Shown: positions 26,801 to 35,272, numbered from the stretch's first letter. The stretch: 45,515 nt of DNA from an uncultured Porphyromonadaceae bacterium (GCA_900548875.1 URMA01000017.1:1-45515), one strand, 5' to 3'. Notes: generated from the letters alone by a model not told the origin. Program-made: numbers and translations.

Positions 26801-27209
26801 CAACATCATGCGAAAAATCCATGTGGCTGCCGACAAGGACCATGTTATCCGCACATTCAAGGAACGTGGACTTATCAACAAGAAGGAAATGGAGGAGTTC
26901 AACGAAATCATTACCCGAGGGCTGAACAATCCCGATGCAGCCGTATGGTTCCAGAAAGGAAACAAATTGCTTCAGGAACGCACCATCGTGAACGAGGAAG
27001 GCAAGGAATACCGTCCCGACCGCGTGGTAAGGACTCCCGACGGACGAACCATTGTCATCGACTACAAATTCGGTGAAGCGGAAAACAAAAAGTATATCAC
27101 CCAAGTCAGAAATTATATGAACATCATATCCAAAGCCACTTCGGGATGCCACCCGGAAGGCTACGTATGGTATGTGACAGAAGAAAAAATCATCCCGGTA
27201 AACAATTAA
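23853..27209 (+). CDS. UvrD-family helicase/nuclease, AddA/RecB-like
   Basis: An 1118-residue protein for ATP-dependent DNA unwinding and end resection in double-strand-break repair. Walker A is ASAGSGKT at 7-14; motif Ia is ILAITFTNKATNEMKSRI; motif II is LIDEFQDTS near 400; motif III is LIIGDVKQSIYRFRNSDP; motif V/VI text includes VMTVHKSKGLEFPCVIIPF and NKTYVAFTRAVNELIV. The C-terminal ~120 residues carry a RecB-type nuclease: YRPDRVV near 1052, VIDYKFGE near 1068 and QVRNYMN near 1086, so the PD-(D/E)xK residues appear intact. The usual partner (AddB-like nuclease) is not in this window. It is followed seven bases later by an exported protein gene. Confidence 0.9.
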   Translation: MIYVYKASAGSGKTFRLVRQYLKLLLGKKQTNGEYRLNGQPGLAHRSILAITFTNKATNEMKSRIIQELDTLRNKDAKQEHMDYLTKELHTTPEKIHAAAEVALKGLLHDYTNFNVSTIDTFFQLILRTFAYESELSYNYNVELSLDYVTSVGISDLKQSLQLKSKDKDIHLLISWLEEFMMDKIRKGNSWNIFNQSTDSYGTTLYSFAKNLSNEKVQQNQERLEYFLQNKSKITDFCKLLKEKENEEWDNVKRDVDRFNAITADFPFSRDINPVAALAQQQFNGLDKKKQKSAFSKIGNEKKMFTKKVWESGAEARSGEMRACLEDLRQSFAKLNTYDLITEQLYYLGLLGDIQSNIRQFTADNNLVMLSDTNEMLKKIISEDDAPFIYERVGVRLEHFLIDEFQDTSQMQWENMLPLIRNSLANGNDSLIIGDVKQSIYRFRNSDPRLLKEQIYRDFPKESIVSEGDDIESNTNWRSSRHVIQWNNTFFTILANMLGMQDIYSNVIQQVAKKNWDNLGHVRIEQLEKVDKTETDPGLVRMIDDIYSLLDHGYSQKDITILVNTNKEGETVISHLLKHNETNQDPNKAVLSVVSEESLLIKNSPAVKIIVSILAELDNSNGNKTDDNGENRLAGKNLALIRSRFDYYANNDPTKTISEAFEAALNETEAIDAKALLSSGDCAGLDAIVNHIISAYISDEMRRENTAYIQAFQDCVIAYMANYGSNLHMFLKWWDEVKTKRSISSSDDIDAIKVMTVHKSKGLEFPCVIIPFCDWEFDKGGQEWISQTAELAEALGIKDPDKLPPILPIKRSGDTENLFSKEFEELKHDSVMDSLNKTYVAFTRAVNELIVYFKETKVDEEGIKNMPQALMSVFGTNQTTVTALLKDNAQRVKDQNKGKSIDDIVAIYSNLTIAPNEYYNNGIFELGTSTTKEKKDKEAKTENRRHTMPAYEVINRPEIWQFDLPDLIMEQRDSLQYRGIVLHNIMRKIHVAADKDHVIRTFKERGLINKKEMEEFNEIITRGLNNPDAAVWFQKGNKLLQERTIVNEEGKEYRPDRVVRTPDGRTIVIDYKFGEAENKKYITQVRNYMNIISKATSGCHPEGYVWYVTEEKIIPVNN

Positions 27210-27216
27210 TTCAGCC

Positions 27217-28050
27217 ATGCTAAAAAAACTGCTGCTATCTCTTGCACTCCTGCTGCCAACGGCCGTACAGGCAGCCGACGACTATGCCGTATCGCCCAGA
27301 AGCTTCGGCCCCAACGCCCTGCCCGTACCCGACATGCTCGACGGTACCGTTCAAAAACGCCTTTATGCGGAAGTGGATTTCGACCTTCACAAAGGATTCT
27401 ACGGCGATCTTACGAAAACCATTTTCGTCAAAGCCAACATTCCGCTGTTCACTCCACGCGTGAATCTCTCGCTCTGGATGCCGGTGATTGAATTCTACAA
27501 AAACACGCCGGAATCGCTCCAGCACCAGCAGTCGCCTGAACAGAAAACGAAAGGCCGCGAATTCGGCAATCTGTATGTGTCGACCGATATCCAACTGTTG
27601 CAGCAGCGCACCGGCTGGCGGCCCGACATCACGCTGCGTGCCGCTCTCATCACAGCGTCGGGCGACAGCGAACAGTATGCCCGCTACTACGACGCTCCCG
27701 GCTACTTTTTCGACATGTCGATAGCCAAATCCGTCTACTTTAAGGATGATTTTTTCAAGGAGCTGCGTTTTGTTGTCAACGGCGGCTTCCTCTGCTGGCA
27801 AGTGGACAAATCCGTACAGAACGATGCTCCGCTTTATGGTGTCAAGACGGAACTCGACACAAAAGTGTTCACCACATCTATTGCCTGGCAGGGATATTCA
27901 GGCTGGATTGACGACGGCGACAAGCCGATGGTCATTAAGGCGGACTTTATGCTCAAATGCAAGCACTTCCGTCCGCTTATAGCCTACCAGTACGGACTCC
28001 GCGATTATCCGTTCCACCAGTTCCGCATCGGTGTCGGCTATGTCTTTTAA
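27217..28050 (+). CDS. Conserved exported protein, probable outer-membrane beta barrel
   Basis: A 277-residue protein with a signal peptide (MLKKLLLSLALLLPTAVQAA, cleavage near 20). The mature part starts SPRSFGPNALPVPDMLDG and continues with alternating strands (TIFVKANIPLFTPRVNLSLW, LRFVVNGGFLCWQVDK), ending in aromatic YPFHQFRIGVGYVF, a typical last barrel strand with terminal Phe. I do not recognise the family. It begins seven bases after the helicase gene, so it is probably co-transcribed, although no functional link is obvious. It could be a lipid- or substrate-binding outer-membrane protein; function unknown. Confidence 0.7.
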   Translation: MLKKLLLSLALLLPTAVQAADDYAVSPRSFGPNALPVPDMLDGTVQKRLYAEVDFDLHKGFYGDLTKTIFVKANIPLFTPRVNLSLWMPVIEFYKNTPESLQHQQSPEQKTKGREFGNLYVSTDIQLLQQRTGWRPDITLRAALITASGDSEQYARYYDAPGYFFDMSIAKSVYFKDDFFKELRFVVNGGFLCWQVDKSVQNDAPLYGVKTELDTKVFTTSIAWQGYSGWIDDGDKPMVIKADFMLKCKHFRPLIAYQYGLRDYPFHQFRIGVGYVF

Positions 28051-28110
28051 TCCCCATCGGTCATCCGACCGACAAACAAGGAAAACAGCGGAATAATTCA
28101 GGCCACCAAC

Positions 28111-28134
28111 ATGTTAATTTTCTTAAATTAACAT
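28111..28134. repeat. Perfect inverted repeat touching the -33 element of the 28184 gene
   Basis: ATGTTAATTT (28111-28120), loop TCTT, AAATTAACAT (28125-28134). Ten base pairs, perfect, AT-rich and without a downstream T-run. It overlaps the first two bases of the ATTG at 28133-28136. It may be an operator or a weak terminator of the gene ending at 28050. Confidence 0.5.
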
Positions 28135-28162
28135 TGTTATGTAATAAATTTGTATAGATTTG
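28133..28162 (+). promoter_or_regulatory. Predicted promoter of the 28184 gene
   Basis: ATTG (28133-28136), 18-base spacer, TAGATTTG (28155-28162), 21 bases before the start codon. A second TAAATTTG lies just upstream at 28145-28152. Confidence 0.5.
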
Positions 28163-28183
28163 TAAAAATTTTATCAATTTATT

Positions 28184-28879
28184 ATGGGAAAAAGGTGTAT
28201 AATTTCAATTCTGCTAGTGTTTTTTATAATGGGCATTTGCTCAGCTCAAGAAACCGACGACGAAGTTTGGACAAAACGGAAGAAATATTTCAATCTCAGT
28301 TATTCCAACATCAATTTAAACATTGCTGACATCTACGATGCCAAAAGTAAATTTGCATTCGGTATCAACACAGGGAAAGTTTTCTATCTCCACAAAAAGC
28401 CTTTGTTGAACATAATGAAATTCGGCATTGACGCCACATTTATCAATCTGACCTACGCACAGTTTGCCGACGAGGAAATATTGCCAAACCGCAATGTTTT
28501 CTATCAAAACTATATGGATGCAGCTGACAGCAACTACGAAGAAGGCGACATCAACCTGGGCAACCATCTCATTGATGCCAGCCTGAGAGTCGGTCCGTCG
28601 CTTACCATCAATCCTATCGACAAGCTGAAAGTACATCTCTACTTTCACTACGTACCGACCTATTCGATGCTGTTGCTCGACAGCAATTTCAGCCACACCT
28701 ACGAGAGCTGCTTCGACTATGGCGCCAGCATTTCCTACAAAGTAATCGGACTCGGCATTGAATACCGTTGGGGACATGCCAAGCACAACAATGCCACACT
28801 GCTGGAATTCTCCGACTACAACGACCGGACACAAATCAACACCGGCGCTTTGTCATTCTACATCAGTTTCAGATATTAA
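28184..28879 (+). CDS. Conserved exported protein, probable outer-membrane beta barrel
   Basis: A 231-residue protein with a signal peptide (MGKRCIISILLVFFIMGICS, cleavage near SAQ). The mature part reads as an outer-membrane barrel: FNLSYSNINLNIADIYDAKS, FAFGINTGKVFYLH, LIDASLRVGPSLTINPIDKL, YGASISYKVIGLGIEYRWG, ending ALSFYISFRY with aromatic last residue. No family is recognised. The lipoprotein gene follows 12 bases downstream, so the pair is probably one transcript and may form one envelope unit. The promoter region carries a perfect palindrome. Confidence 0.7.
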   Translation: MGKRCIISILLVFFIMGICSAQETDDEVWTKRKKYFNLSYSNINLNIADIYDAKSKFAFGINTGKVFYLHKKPLLNIMKFGIDATFINLTYAQFADEEILPNRNVFYQNYMDAADSNYEEGDINLGNHLIDASLRVGPSLTINPIDKLKVHLYFHYVPTYSMLLLDSNFSHTYESCFDYGASISYKVIGLGIEYRWGHAKHNNATLLEFSDYNDRTQINTGALSFYISFRY

Positions 28880-28891
28880 CATTCCTCAGAT

Positions 28892-29674
28892 ATGAAAACC
28901 ATCACTAAAATCTCAGCCGTTTTGTTCGGCTGCATGCTTGCCGTTTCCTGCGACACAGGATTGAGCAATGAAGAACTGGGAGTTGTCGACAACTCCGGAA
29001 ACGGACGCCTCAACCCCGCCAACGTATATATCCGCCAGGAGCAAGTACAGAGAATTCATGGCCAAAACATTTTGGACTACACCTTCAACAATGAAGGATT
29101 CCTGACCGGCGTCATCTACGACGGACAACTCACATACAGTTTCGACTACCCGGAGAGCGATCCCAGCAAAGTCATTCTGACAGAATACACAATGGGCAAC
29201 GACAATGAATACTACACGGAATTCACCATCGGCGCCAACGGCTTTGCCAATATGGCCATCAACACCTGCAACTATGAAAACTATCGGGAAGTCTATAAAT
29301 TCTATTACGACTCGGAAGGACATCTTGTCAAATGCAATCTGGCAGGCGACGTTTATACCTTCAAATACGAAAACGGCAATCTGGTAGAACTTAAATCGGA
29401 CGAACATACAGAAACGATAACCTACAACGAAAAAGCCAACGATTACGCCGTCATGCCGTATACCTCCGTATCGCCCAGCTACATCAATTCGTCGTTCGGA
29501 GTATCGCTGACACATGCTTTTCTTGCCGGTATTCTTGGCCGACCTACCAAAAATCTTCCTGCGACAACCCGAATCCATTACAACGACAACAGTGTTGACG
29601 ATGTCAACTACACGTTCGTATACCGATATGACGGTTCTGGAAATCTGATCGGCATCAATTACGAAGAACGATAA
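28892..29674 (+). CDS. Lipoprotein, DUF4595-like
   Basis: A 260-residue lipoprotein: MKTITKISAVLFGCMLAVSC with lipobox Cys20. The mature part has repeated beta segments with the pattern FNNEGFLTGVIYDGQLTYSF, YYDSEGHLVKCNLAGDVYTF, KYENGNLVELKSDEHTETIT, FVYRYDGSGNLIGINYEER. These resemble the YD-like strands of DUF4595 lipoproteins of Bacteroidota; that assignment is from memory and tentative. It probably sits in the outer membrane facing the periplasm or the cell surface. It is co-transcribed with the barrel protein upstream. No function is known. Confidence 0.68.
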   Translation: MKTITKISAVLFGCMLAVSCDTGLSNEELGVVDNSGNGRLNPANVYIRQEQVQRIHGQNILDYTFNNEGFLTGVIYDGQLTYSFDYPESDPSKVILTEYTMGNDNEYYTEFTIGANGFANMAINTCNYENYREVYKFYYDSEGHLVKCNLAGDVYTFKYENGNLVELKSDEHTETITYNEKANDYAVMPYTSVSPSYINSSFGVSLTHAFLAGILGRPTKNLPATTRIHYNDNSVDDVNYTFVYRYDGSGNLIGINYEER

Positions 29675-29699
29675 TTACATTTTCTTCTATCAAAATAAC

Positions 29700-29742
29700 A
29701 AATGAGGACAACCACAAAACGTCGTTGCCCTCATTTATTTTT
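29700..29742. terminator. Bidirectional terminator between the lipoprotein and the large C10 protease
   Basis: AAATGAGGACAAC (29700-29712) pairs with GTTGCCCTCATTT (29724-29736) with one mismatch on the plus strand, which is a G-U wobble on the minus strand. The plus tail is ATTTTTAT and the minus tail TGTTATTTTG. Confidence 0.7.
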
Positions 29743-29760
29743 ATAGAGTTATAAACTTTG

Positions 29761-32679
29761 TCACTTTCTGATGACGCGATGGCGCTCCGTACCGTTTTCC
29801 GTACGCACCATCACCACGTAAACACCTGATGGAACCTGGCTCAAATCCATGTTCAGAGAAGTCTGTCCGTCGGCCTGAGCCGTCAACATTCTGCGACCGT
29901 CGACGCTGAACAATTCCACCGAAACAATCGGAGAAACAGCTGTTACCGTCACATTGCCAACAGTCGGATTCGGATAAACCGATGAACTTGCTGCCATGGA
30001 ATCGACACCTGACGGGTCAAGTACAACGAACGGCAACGTCCGTCCGACAAAAGTTTTATCCGAATCTGCGTTATCTTTATAACCGGAAATCTCCAGTTCA
30101 TATTCCTTTCCGATAGCAAACTGGCTGCCAGCCAATTCAAACGGAATGTCCACAGTCGATTCTGTTGCAACATTCACATCAATGGTACCGCTGACAAGAG
30201 GATTGTTGGAGTATCCCTTTTCATATACCTTGTATTCCAGATTGCCGGAAGCGGAAGTATAGGCCACATTCTTCAAATTAAGCGAAACCGACACGTTTGT
30301 ATCCAAAAGCGGATCACCCACAAATGCCATGCTCGTCACCTTCAGATAATTGTTCGGATCGTAGACATATACCCAACTGCCATATTTCTGTACGTAAATC
30401 CTTGACGTATTCTGGAAATGAATCCAATCGTAATTCATCCCTTCATACTGTTCTCTCGACATACCTTCGAAATAGTATGTCCCGTCGTCATAAGCGTCCA
30501 TCGCGCAGAAACCGGCCACAACTTCAATCGTAGGTTGATACGTCATCGAATCGAACATAAAGGTTCCGTAATTACAAATTTTATAAAAACTGCCGGATTC
30601 ATCAAACAATGCGATACCAACATACGCCGTCATCGCTTCATCATTGTAATTTGTCAGATTGTGTATCATGATATTCTGCGACCATCCGGAGTAAATCTTG
30701 CTTTCTCCCGTAGTAAGTCCTCCCTTACTGTCCGCCGTGTCATAATAACCGAATGCAAGCTGCTTGCGCGGAGCATTTCCTTCCATCACCGTAAATCGGA
30801 AAGGTTCCAGATCCGTATCAATGGGCACTTCATTATTGGAACTGTCAACAAAGCATAACGTGCAGTAATAGCTTGTGCCCACTGTAAAATACTGTGCCAA
30901 AGAGAAAGCGAATGTCGTTTCAAAATCAACGTTGTCATAAATCGTCACATTATCGTCCAGAAACCCGATATATGCGTCATCTGAAGCTGAATAGATCTTC
31001 AATCTTAGAGCCCCAACGGCAGTAATATCACTCACGTTCTCAACAACACATTTTATATTCATCGATTCATCGGTATAAACTTCCGTAGGTCCTTCCATCG
31101 GTGTATTCATTTCCAGTTTCAGTTCGTTCGGAAGGACAGTTACCAGGTCTCCCGACACCTCGAAGGTGATAAACGAACGCGACTGAAAGTCTACCCATTC
31201 TCCTTCATAACCGTTTTCACAACTTTGGAGCGAAAGCGTATAGCGACCGTCGGCCAACTGACTAAAGTCAGGACAACCAAAAGTAAAATCAATTTGAGAA
31301 TATAAATAATACGATGGCAATTCTTCAATTACATAATAGTTGAGTCCGGCTACCACTATGTCATTGTCTTCATTTTTAACGCAAGCCCGCACTAATCCAG
31401 AATAATCACGAGTAGAACAGTTCCACAAACCGTAAACAGAGAAATTCAGCTGCTCATTCTTATTGCAAGAAACGACATTCGCTACCAAACCGGCAACATC
31501 ATTTCCAGAAGCAATCACATAGTCTAATCTCACCTGCTTTGCGGGAGCCACGTCTCCATCTCGGTAAGGCATCAACGTAACAGCTGACTGATACATGAAA
31601 TAACCTCCGTCCGACCCGCCAATACCCTGCTCGTTCGGATTCATGTAGTTCACATTGAAATAACCGTTCGACATGCCGCCCCAACCCCAATTCACATGAA
31701 AATAGCCATCGGAATTGCATCCGTCGACAACAAAGGCATGACCGGATCCGCTGGCACTATTACCACTAAAATAAACCGGACGTGACTGCTGCAATTCTGT
31801 CACCAGCAAATCGACAAATTCGGAAGACGACATTGACAAACGAGAATGAATTTCAGGCTGATAACGAAAATGCTCGCGCATTGCACGCTCTACCATTACA
31901 TCATTGGAACCACTGCCGCCCGGAGCATAATTCATTTCCAAAGCCACACCCAAATCCGCCATCAGTTGGGCAACGGCCTCACCTTCTTCCGACGTCCATT
32001 CATTTACAATGTTCCAATTTTCGTCATAATAGGAAGTGTAAGTGTCGCGCATCGTGTCCCACTCGTAAGTTTTGGTAAAGTCGGCGCTCAACACTCCATA
32101 ACTGGAATTGTAGGAATAACTGCCCACACCGTTGACGGGCCATTCCCAATATTTCATAATCTGAGCCAACGCCGTAGCCACACATCCCGTAGGACAACGC
32201 TCTTGAGCATCGCTGTCATAAGGACACATGTCATTGTAAGGCATACTCTGATTCCACATAATCTGGCCCAACAGCGGCTGAATTACCGGAAGCGACGGCA
32301 TCAGATTGTTTTTTAACGGTTTGGCCTCCGAACGACGCACGGCTTTCACATACTCGGCATAAGCATCCAGCCACGACGAAAGGTTGTCGGGAAGGTTTTC
32401 CATGTCGAGCGTCCCGCTGTCGGAATAGCCGACCAGTTCCGTCAGGCTGTCGTCACCCGAGACAATGACAAATCCCTGGTTCTTGGCAGCATTAAACACA
32501 TAATACTCGGCATCGGAAGAAACCGATGCCACCCCGGAAGCCTTTTGCTTCCACGGCGTTGTCGCCAATGATTGATTGTACTTTTGGGCAATCCGATAAG
32601 CCTCCGACTCTGACAACTGTGCAGCATGCAGACTCCAACCTGTAATCAAAAGCGTCCCTAATAGAAAGAATCGTTTCAT
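29761..32679 (-). CDS. C10 family (streptopain-like) cysteine protease with T9SS sorting domain
   Basis: A 972-residue secreted protease. The start at 32679 gives a signal peptide (MKRFFLLGTLLITGWSLHAA); the frame extends to 32727 but that part overlaps the predicted promoter. The propeptide (about 20-115) has the Spi-type pattern YYVFNAAKNQGFVIVSGDDS and ELVGYSDSGTLD. The catalytic domain carries Cys166 in CPTGCVATALAQIMKYWEWP and His314 in GSGHAFVVDG, followed by GYFHVNWGWGG. After about residue 380 comes a long beta-rich region of several Ig-like domains. The C terminus (VYPNPTVGNVTV...VPSGVYVVMVRTENGTE) is a type A T9SS sorting domain. Related enzymes include SpeB, interpain and periodontain. 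Confidence 0.93.
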   Translation of the reverse strand: MKRFFLLGTLLITGWSLHAAQLSESEAYRIAQKYNQSLATTPWKQKASGVASVSSDAEYYVFNAAKNQGFVIVSGDDSLTELVGYSDSGTLDMENLPDNLSSWLDAYAEYVKAVRRSEAKPLKNNLMPSLPVIQPLLGQIMWNQSMPYNDMCPYDSDAQERCPTGCVATALAQIMKYWEWPVNGVGSYSYNSSYGVLSADFTKTYEWDTMRDTYTSYYDENWNIVNEWTSEEGEAVAQLMADLGVALEMNYAPGGSGSNDVMVERAMREHFRYQPEIHSRLSMSSSEFVDLLVTELQQSRPVYFSGNSASGSGHAFVVDGCNSDGYFHVNWGWGGMSNGYFNVNYMNPNEQGIGGSDGGYFMYQSAVTLMPYRDGDVAPAKQVRLDYVIASGNDVAGLVANVVSCNKNEQLNFSVYGLWNCSTRDYSGLVRACVKNEDNDIVVAGLNYYVIEELPSYYLYSQIDFTFGCPDFSQLADGRYTLSLQSCENGYEGEWVDFQSRSFITFEVSGDLVTVLPNELKLEMNTPMEGPTEVYTDESMNIKCVVENVSDITAVGALRLKIYSASDDAYIGFLDDNVTIYDNVDFETTFAFSLAQYFTVGTSYYCTLCFVDSSNNEVPIDTDLEPFRFTVMEGNAPRKQLAFGYYDTADSKGGLTTGESKIYSGWSQNIMIHNLTNYNDEAMTAYVGIALFDESGSFYKICNYGTFMFDSMTYQPTIEVVAGFCAMDAYDDGTYYFEGMSREQYEGMNYDWIHFQNTSRIYVQKYGSWVYVYDPNNYLKVTSMAFVGDPLLDTNVSVSLNLKNVAYTSASGNLEYKVYEKGYSNNPLVSGTIDVNVATESTVDIPFELAGSQFAIGKEYELEISGYKDNADSDKTFVGRTLPFVVLDPSGVDSMAASSSVYPNPTVGNVTVTAVSPIVSVELFSVDGRRMLTAQADGQTSLNMDLSQVPSGVYVVMVRTENGTERHRVIRK

Positions 32680-32708
32680 AATTTTTATTTTTGTGTTTCC
32701 ATTAATCG

Positions 32709-32738
32709 CAAATTTAATAAATTTCAACGATTTACAAA
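32709..32738 (-). promoter_or_regulatory. Predicted promoter of the large C10 protease
   Basis: On the minus strand TTTG (32735-32738), 18-base spacer, TAAATTTG (32709-32716), 29 bases ahead of the 32679 start. The in-frame ATG at 32727 lies inside it, which argues against the longer start. Confidence 0.5.
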
Positions 32739-32751
32739 ATATCTGACAAAC

Positions 32752-32789
32752 AAAAAAACCGGACAGTGTCGTAAAATGACACTATCCGG
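32752..32789 (-). terminator. Rho-independent terminator of the second C10 protease
   Basis: On the minus strand CCGGATAGTGTC pairs with GACACTGTCCGG (one T-G wobble), followed by seven T. It begins 26 bases past the stop at 32815 and separates the two protease genes. Confidence 0.85.
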
Positions 32790-32814
32790 CATTATCCTAT
32801 TGCTAAACAGAAGT

Positions 32815-34932
32815 TCAGCGAACCAAAACTTTCCAGACTTTTCCGGCAACCTTCACGAAATAAACTCCCGAAGCGTCCATTGGTATTTCACGGTCGGCCG
32901 TCGTGCAAATGCAAACACCCGACAAGTCGTACACGGCTGCCTCTTCGGCCGTACCGTCAATGTGAATCACATTGCCGCGCACCGAAACAGATACATTATC
33001 GCCACCGACAGAAGCCACACCCGACGGGTCGACAACCTCTACATAAGCCACCGTTTCGCCTCCGGTGAAATCCAATTCCACATTGTTGGAAGCCGTGAAA
33101 TTCTCCACCTCCACACGATAACGGCCGGCTGTCATCGAATTAAGCAAACGCAAACTGGCACTCACAACCTGTTCAGAGTTTTTGCCAACAAAAACATTTA
33201 CCGACGACTTGAATACCTTTTTATTTGTATCATCATTGTATACTAAAAGAGACATAGTACCAATGAAATCATACCCAGAGTCGTTTTTCAAAGTTACTTG
33301 GAAATCAGCAGTACCACCCACATTCACTTGTTCAGTCAATGTTTCAAATTTCTCACAGCTGATGACAGCCGTAGGAATAACAGGTTCTACTACCTTGATT
33401 TCATTTCCGGAAACAGAAATGTTGATACCGTCGACAGCCACACGCACCCAATCATCATAGCCATCCTGTCGTGAAATCATGCGAATCGTGTAATTGCCGT
33501 CAGGCAAAGCCGCTAATTCTTCATTTGCCACCAGTTTTTCCGGGTAGTAAGTAAGATTAAATCGTCCCACGACAGCAGCATTCGACGCTGTCACAGCAAT
33601 CCGTTCTCCATTCTCATCGAAAATTCCCAGAGCAAAATCACCATAATAGTCAAGACTATATGTATTCCAAATACCAAAATATTCCACTTCGAAGTCTTCA
33701 CCTTTCTCAATTGACTCCTGCAAGGCTTTCACATAACCGTCACCACCGTTCCAAACGGTAGAGTCAACAAGGCGCATGACAAACTGTCCATAAGAGCCAT
33801 TGCCTGTCTTGTCAGGATAAGCAACGACAATAGACTGCATCTCATTGTAGCCGCCGCTACCGCCACCTGTTCCCAGGTCATTCGGATTCATATAGCTGAC
33901 ATTGAAATATCCGTCGGAAATACCGCTCCATCCCCAATTGACGTGAAGATAATCATTGGAATCATAGCCATCAACAATGAAAGAATGGCCGCCGCCCGAA
34001 CCTTGACCGTTGAAAACGAGCGGACGTTGATTGTCAAGTTCCTCCTTAATGCGGGAAAGGAACTCTTCTTCGGTATGGCCGTCACGGGTTATCAAATCGG
34101 CATGGTAATTGAAATAATTGCACAAAGCCAGGGACATATCCGTATCGGTAGCACCGCTTGAATAAGGGCCATAGCCCATTTCAAGAGCAACGCCGCAGTC
34201 GTACATCAGTTTGGCTACGGCATTAGCTTCCGTGTCATTCCATTCATTAATGATATTGTTGTCTGAATCATAATAGCTTTCATAACGGTCCTTCATGTTG
34301 GCCCAATCGTAAACCGATTTGGAAAAGTCGACCGAAAGGACGCCATAGCTGGAATAATAACTTTTTGTGCCTTTACCCTGCACCGGCCATTCATGATAAT
34401 TTATCAGCTGTGCCATGGAAGTGGCAGCACATCCGGTAGGACAAGTCACTTTGTAATTCGAGTCATAGGGACAAAGCAAATTATACGGTTCACCCTGATT
34501 CCATCGTGTGATCACCAACGGTCCTACCACAGGTGTTCCATTGTTTACAATAGTTCGCATCGGTTTTGAACTCCCGTCACGCACACTGCGGACAAATGCG
34601 GCATACCCATCCAGCCATGCACGGAGATTTTCCGGCGCATTTTCTGAACGGAACTCGCCTTCAGTCGAATAGCCCACCAGTTCCGTCAGTTCGTCATCAC
34701 CCGAAATGATGACAAACCCTTTATTGTCATTGGAATTAAACACATAATATTCAGGACTTTCCTCCGACATTTCCAAGCCCTTCATTTTCGCAGGGCCAAG
34801 ATTCTGTCCGACATTTACCGCTTCTCCCAAATATTTTTCAGCTATCGATGCGGCTTGAGAAACACTGATTTGTTCAGCTGAAACACCGCCATACACCGAC
34901 AACAAAACAACAGAAAATAATACTTTTTTCAT
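32815..34932 (-). CDS. C10 family (streptopain-like) cysteine protease, shorter paralogue
   Basis: A 705-residue secreted protease, paralogous to the next gene downstream. Signal peptide MKKVLFSVVLLSVYGGVSAE; Spi-type propeptide with YYVFNSNDNKGFVIISGDDE and ELVGYSTEGEF; catalytic Cys168 in CPTGCAATSMAQLINYHEWP and His316 in GGGHSFIVDGYDSNDYLHVN. After about residue 370 there are two or so beta domains, then a tail (AVYDLSGVCICTTADREIPM, ASGVYFVKVAGKVWKVLV) that looks like a short T9SS type A sorting domain. It has its own promoter and terminator, so the paralogues are transcribed separately. Likely roles are extracellular proteolysis or inhibitor/host-protein cleavage; the substrate is unknown. 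Confidence 0.92.
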   Translation of the reverse strand: MKKVLFSVVLLSVYGGVSAEQISVSQAASIAEKYLGEAVNVGQNLGPAKMKGLEMSEESPEYYVFNSNDNKGFVIISGDDELTELVGYSTEGEFRSENAPENLRAWLDGYAAFVRSVRDGSSKPMRTIVNNGTPVVGPLVITRWNQGEPYNLLCPYDSNYKVTCPTGCAATSMAQLINYHEWPVQGKGTKSYYSSYGVLSVDFSKSVYDWANMKDRYESYYDSDNNIINEWNDTEANAVAKLMYDCGVALEMGYGPYSSGATDTDMSLALCNYFNYHADLITRDGHTEEEFLSRIKEELDNQRPLVFNGQGSGGGHSFIVDGYDSNDYLHVNWGWSGISDGYFNVSYMNPNDLGTGGGSGGYNEMQSIVVAYPDKTGNGSYGQFVMRLVDSTVWNGGDGYVKALQESIEKGEDFEVEYFGIWNTYSLDYYGDFALGIFDENGERIAVTASNAAVVGRFNLTYYPEKLVANEELAALPDGNYTIRMISRQDGYDDWVRVAVDGINISVSGNEIKVVEPVIPTAVISCEKFETLTEQVNVGGTADFQVTLKNDSGYDFIGTMSLLVYNDDTNKKVFKSSVNVFVGKNSEQVVSASLRLLNSMTAGRYRVEVENFTASNNVELDFTGGETVAYVEVVDPSGVASVGGDNVSVSVRGNVIHIDGTAEEAAVYDLSGVCICTTADREIPMDASGVYFVKVAGKVWKVLVR

Positions 34933-34972
34933 CTCAATTTCTAAGCAGAATATGATTTCAATTTACAATTTG

Positions 34973-34980
34973 CAAAGATA
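34973..34980 (-). promoter_or_regulatory. Possible -7 element of the second C10 protease
   Basis: The minus strand reads TATCTTTG (TAnnTTTG), 40 bases ahead of the start. The nearest TTTG upstream is 23 bases away, longer than usual. Confidence 0.42.
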
Positions 34981-35213
34981 TTAAAATAATCTGTTCTTTT
35001 CCGCAAAATGCTACAATCTTTATACAAATGATGGAGAAAAACCTTTAAAGTTTCATTTTTTGTAGAAAAAATCCGAAAAAAGCACAGAACGGCATCCTCT
35101 GTCTTAACATCTGTTCAGTTCTTCTTTCATTTAAAAATTATCTTTCGCCAACGGACATCAATTCCCGCAAACAAAATCCTGATAAGGCTCACCGCAAACC
35201 TCCCGAAAATGCA

Positions 35214-35245
35214 CAAAAAAACGGAATCCACAAGAATGGATTCCG
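35214..35245 (-). terminator. Rho-independent terminator of the ferredoxin gene
   Basis: A perfect nine-base-pair stem (CGGAATCCA at 35222-35230 with TGGATTCCG at 35237-35245). On the minus strand it is followed by TTTTTTTGTGC. It lies 27 bases past the ferredoxin stop. Confidence 0.85.
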
Positions 35246-35272
35246 TTTTTATTCTTTATCTACACTCGAAGA

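Larger units (their letters stand above)
34933..35272. other. Intergenic region between the C10 protease and ferredoxin
   Basis: About 340 bases, AT-rich. It holds the protease -7 site at its left end and the ferredoxin terminator at 35214-35245. Nothing else (no tRNA, no short conserved frame) is supported. Confidence 0.5.
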
